Source: Fibrobacter sp. (lineage in GTDB: Bacteria; Fibrobacterota; Chitinivibrionia; Chitinivibrionales; Chitinispirillaceae). Taken from it: 64,000 nt of DNA. The notes beneath the pieces are model-generated. The model was not told the DNA's origin and did no database searches. It was given only the letters and a program-made list of their open reading frames with translations. The stretch spans positions 1 through 64,000 of the forward strand of contig JAAZBG010000133.1 in NCBI GenBank assembly GCA_012513915.1. Direction: 5' to 3'. Shown one piece after another: positions 62,175 through 64,000 of this stretch. The position numbers and the translations under genes were made by a program. Positions within the stretch are counted from its first letter, which is position 1; every line of letters begins with the position of its first letter.

Positions 62175-62999
62175 ATGCGTGAACATAGAATCCTGCCAGG
62201 ATATAGATTGACATTAGGAATAACAGTCGGATACTTGAGTCTGATGGTCATTTTACCAATTATAGCGCTTGTTGCACAAAGCACGCATATAGGGTTTGCT
62301 GACTATTTTCATCAGATCAGCTCGAAACGTTTTTTGACATCAATCAGGTTGAGTGTTTTAACTGCATTGGCAGCCTCGGTTGCAAATGGTTTCATAGGGT
62401 TTATTATTGCGTGGTCACTAGTGCGATACTCCTTTCCGGGGAAAAAAATAATTGATAGTATGATTGATATACCATTTGCATTGCCGACTGCGGTTGCAGG
62501 TATTGCACTCACGACGTTATATGCTCAAAATGGCTGGGTGGGTTCACTGCTTGCACACATAGGTATTAAAGCAGCATATACACCGCTTGGAATTATAATC
62601 GCCTTGAGTTTTGTTGGAATACCGTTTGTGATCAGGAGTGTACAACCGGTGCTGATTGATTTTCAAAAAGAAATAGAGGACGCAGCAAGCTGTCTGGGAG
62701 CATCCAAAGGTATTATTTTCAGGAAAATATTATGGCCGCAAATAATGCCGGCCCTTATCAGCGGTGTTTCCCTGTCATTTGCCCGGGGCCTTGGTGAGTA
62801 TGGATCAATCGTTTTTATATCGGGTAATATGCCATTCAAGACTGAAATTGTACCGTTACTGATTATGACAAAACTGGAACAATTTAACTATGCGGCTGCA
62901 AGTGCAATTGCAATGACATTTCTAACAATATCATTTGGAATAATGTTGCTGATCAATGTTTTTCAGGCAATCAACCGACAGAAATATGTTACTAAGTAA
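62175..62999 (+). CDS. cysT: Sulfate ABC transporter permease CysT (CysU)
   Basis: 274 residues, six transmembrane helices. It contains the permease EAA-loop (EIEDAASCLGASKGIIFRKILWP) and the CysT segments DIPFALPTAVAGIALTTLY and ARGLGEYGSIVFISGNMP. It forms the inner-membrane channel with CysW. 58 bp after sbp. Confidence 0.93.
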   Translation: MREHRILPGYRLTLGITVGYLSLMVILPIIALVAQSTHIGFADYFHQISSKRFLTSIRLSVLTALAASVANGFIGFIIAWSLVRYSFPGKKIIDSMIDIPFALPTAVAGIALTTLYAQNGWVGSLLAHIGIKAAYTPLGIIIALSFVGIPFVIRSVQPVLIDFQKEIEDAASCLGASKGIIFRKILWPQIMPALISGVSLSFARGLGEYGSIVFISGNMPFKTEIVPLLIMTKLEQFNYAAASAIAMTFLTISFGIMLLINVFQAINRQKYVTK

Positions 63000-63032
63000 T
63001 TATACTAATATCATCTAATTATCGGAAAAAAA

Positions 63033-63902
63033 ATGCAAAAACAGTACGCTATTGAAACTGGTGACAATAAGTTTTCATTAATTGTCTTTATTGGTTTGAC
63101 CTATTTCTTTGTTATAGTAATCTTTATACTCCCTCTTCTGCTTGTTGCGCAAATGGCGTTTGAAAAGGGGTTTCAGGAATACCTTCGTAATATTATTGAA
63201 AATGATACGCTGCAATCGATCAAGTTGACAATAGTAACAACTTTGATTGCCACCGGGCTAAACACTGTTTTTGGTATAGGCGCAGCATGGCTTATTACAA
63301 AGTATTCTTTTCGCGGTCGCAATATCCTTTTGACAATTATTGATGTACCCTTTTCTGTTTCACCCGTTGTGTCCGGCATGATGTTTGTCCTGCTTTTTGG
63401 TGCAAACGGATGGTTTGGTGAAATACTGAGCGCGAATAATATAAAGATCATTTTTGCGGTTCCGGGAATTATTCTTGCAACAACGTTTGTCACGCTGCCA
63501 TTTGTTGTTCGTGAGTTAATACCAGTAATGGAGACAATCGGAAAAGAGTTTGAGGAAGCAGCCGTCTGTCTTGGAGCCAATGGATGGAATCTTTTATTTA
63601 AAGTAACGTTACCATCAATTAAATGGGGACTTCTTTACGGAGTTATTATTTGCAGTGCACGATCTATGGGTGAATTTGGAGCTGTATCTGTAGTATCCGG
63701 GCATATTCGCGGAGTTACAACAACAGTTCCGTTACAGGTGGAGATGCTGTACAATGAGTACCGGTTTACCGCTGCATTCTCACTCGCGTCGTTGCTTATG
63801 TGTATTGCCATTATCACAATTGTCATTAAGACAGTTATCGAAGATAAAAAGGTAAAAAGTAATAGTACTAACAAAAAGGGTTCATTCAATGATAAAAATT
63901 GA
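63033..63902 (+). CDS. cysW: Sulfate ABC transporter permease CysW
   Basis: 289 residues, six transmembrane helices, with DVPFSVSPVVSGMMFVLLFG, the EAA-loop (EFEEAAVCLGANGWNLLFKVTLP) and ARSMGEFGAVSVVSGHI typical of CysW. The last codons overlap the cysA start by 14 nt, implying coupled translation. Confidence 0.93.
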   Translation: MQKQYAIETGDNKFSLIVFIGLTYFFVIVIFILPLLLVAQMAFEKGFQEYLRNIIENDTLQSIKLTIVTTLIATGLNTVFGIGAAWLITKYSFRGRNILLTIIDVPFSVSPVVSGMMFVLLFGANGWFGEILSANNIKIIFAVPGIILATTFVTLPFVVRELIPVMETIGKEFEEAAVCLGANGWNLLFKVTLPSIKWGLLYGVIICSARSMGEFGAVSVVSGHIRGVTTTVPLQVEMLYNEYRFTAAFSLASLLMCIAIITIVIKTVIEDKKVKSNSTNKKGSFNDKN

Positions 63903-64000
63903 CACTATTACAAAAATGTTTGGTGATTTCATAGCTCTTGATTCTATAAATCATGCTATAGATCATGGTAAACTTGTTGCTCTGCTTGGTCCATCAGGTT
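63889..64000 (+). CDS. cysA: Sulfate ABC transporter ATP-binding protein CysA, 5' fragment
   Basis: ATG 63889 opens inside the cysW stop. Only 37 codons are visible before the window ends: MIKIDTITKMFGDFIALD followed by LVALLGPSG, the beginning of Walker A (GPSGxGKT). The position after sbp-cysT-cysW and the start of the P-loop identify the transporter ATPase. The rest lies outside the window. Confidence 0.85.
   Translation, partial: MIKIDTITKMFGDFIALDSINHAIDHGKLVALLGPSG

Overview
The window reads as chromosome of a Gram-negative, LPS-bearing bacterium of the FCB type. Evidence: a bamA-ompH-lpxD-lpxC/fabZ-lpxA envelope operon with an LpxC-FabZ fusion, a short Bacteroidetes/Fibrobacteres-style primary-type sigma-70, GTP-type PEP carboxykinase, and a Firmicute-like mcsA-mcsB-clpC protein-arginine-phosphorylation operon. 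A Fibrobacterota/Chitinivibrionia-like relative is my best guess. That is inference from gene content, as no rRNA is present. Nearly all of the DNA is coding. I found no intact insertion sequence, CRISPR array, tRNA or rRNA.

Layout. 1-2000 is an accessory edge: the tail of a LolD-like ABC ATPase, a DUF1016/YhcG nuclease and the broken front of a GIY-YIG/helicase protein. 2065-6241 is mcsA-mcsB-clpC. 6349-10120 holds a decayed gene remnant, an exported acyl-carrier-protein-like lipoprotein and, divergently, an ECF sigma / zinc anti-sigma / caspase-beta-barrel operon. 10475-16170 is central carbon and lipid metabolism: pckG, accD, accA and a carboxyltransferase fused to an AccB-type biotin carrier. 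16581-23590 is outer-membrane assembly, lipid A synthesis and murI. 23859-31133 holds membrane proteins (DedA-PAP2, UPF0182), a degenerate AnmK, a sigma factor and a DUF486 protein. 31363-42651 holds citrate synthase, a eukaryotic-type UDP-glucose pyrophosphorylase, a hybrid histidine kinase, lysA, a stand-alone AICAR formyltransferase and proS. 42800-48056 holds a secreted hypothetical, a PHP phosphoesterase, an HI0933-type flavoprotein and an rRNA methyltransferase. 48141-56295 (minus strand) looks like an exopolysaccharide synthesis/secretion cluster with an unusual diiron-sensor/pseudo-GGDEF/pseudo-receiver regulator. 56589-64000 is assimilatory sulfur metabolism: metI-metC, sulfite reductase, and sbp-cysT-cysW-cysA cut by the window end.

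How the genes may work together. PEPCK links PEP and oxaloacetate. The next operon contains the acetyl-CoA carboxyltransferase pair and an oxaloacetate/pyruvate-type carboxyltransferase carrying what looks like the AccB biotin domain, so one carrier may serve both half-reactions. The sulfur block would take in sulfate, reduce sulfite and pass sulfur between cysteine and homocysteine. The 48-56 kb block pairs a HEAT-repeat GT2 synthase with two predicted outer-membrane barrels and a degenerate regulator.

The most interesting items are: (i) the carboxyltransferase-AccB fusion; (ii) the lipobox-bearing ACP-like protein that keeps the phosphopantetheine serine; (iii) the diiron/pseudo-GGDEF/Glu-receiver regulator overlapping a GT2 synthase by 146 nt; (iv) a promoter-preceded, highly structured plus-strand RNA candidate at 34881-34997 between two minus-strand genes; (v) enzyme homologues lacking catalytic residues (AnmK, PAP2).
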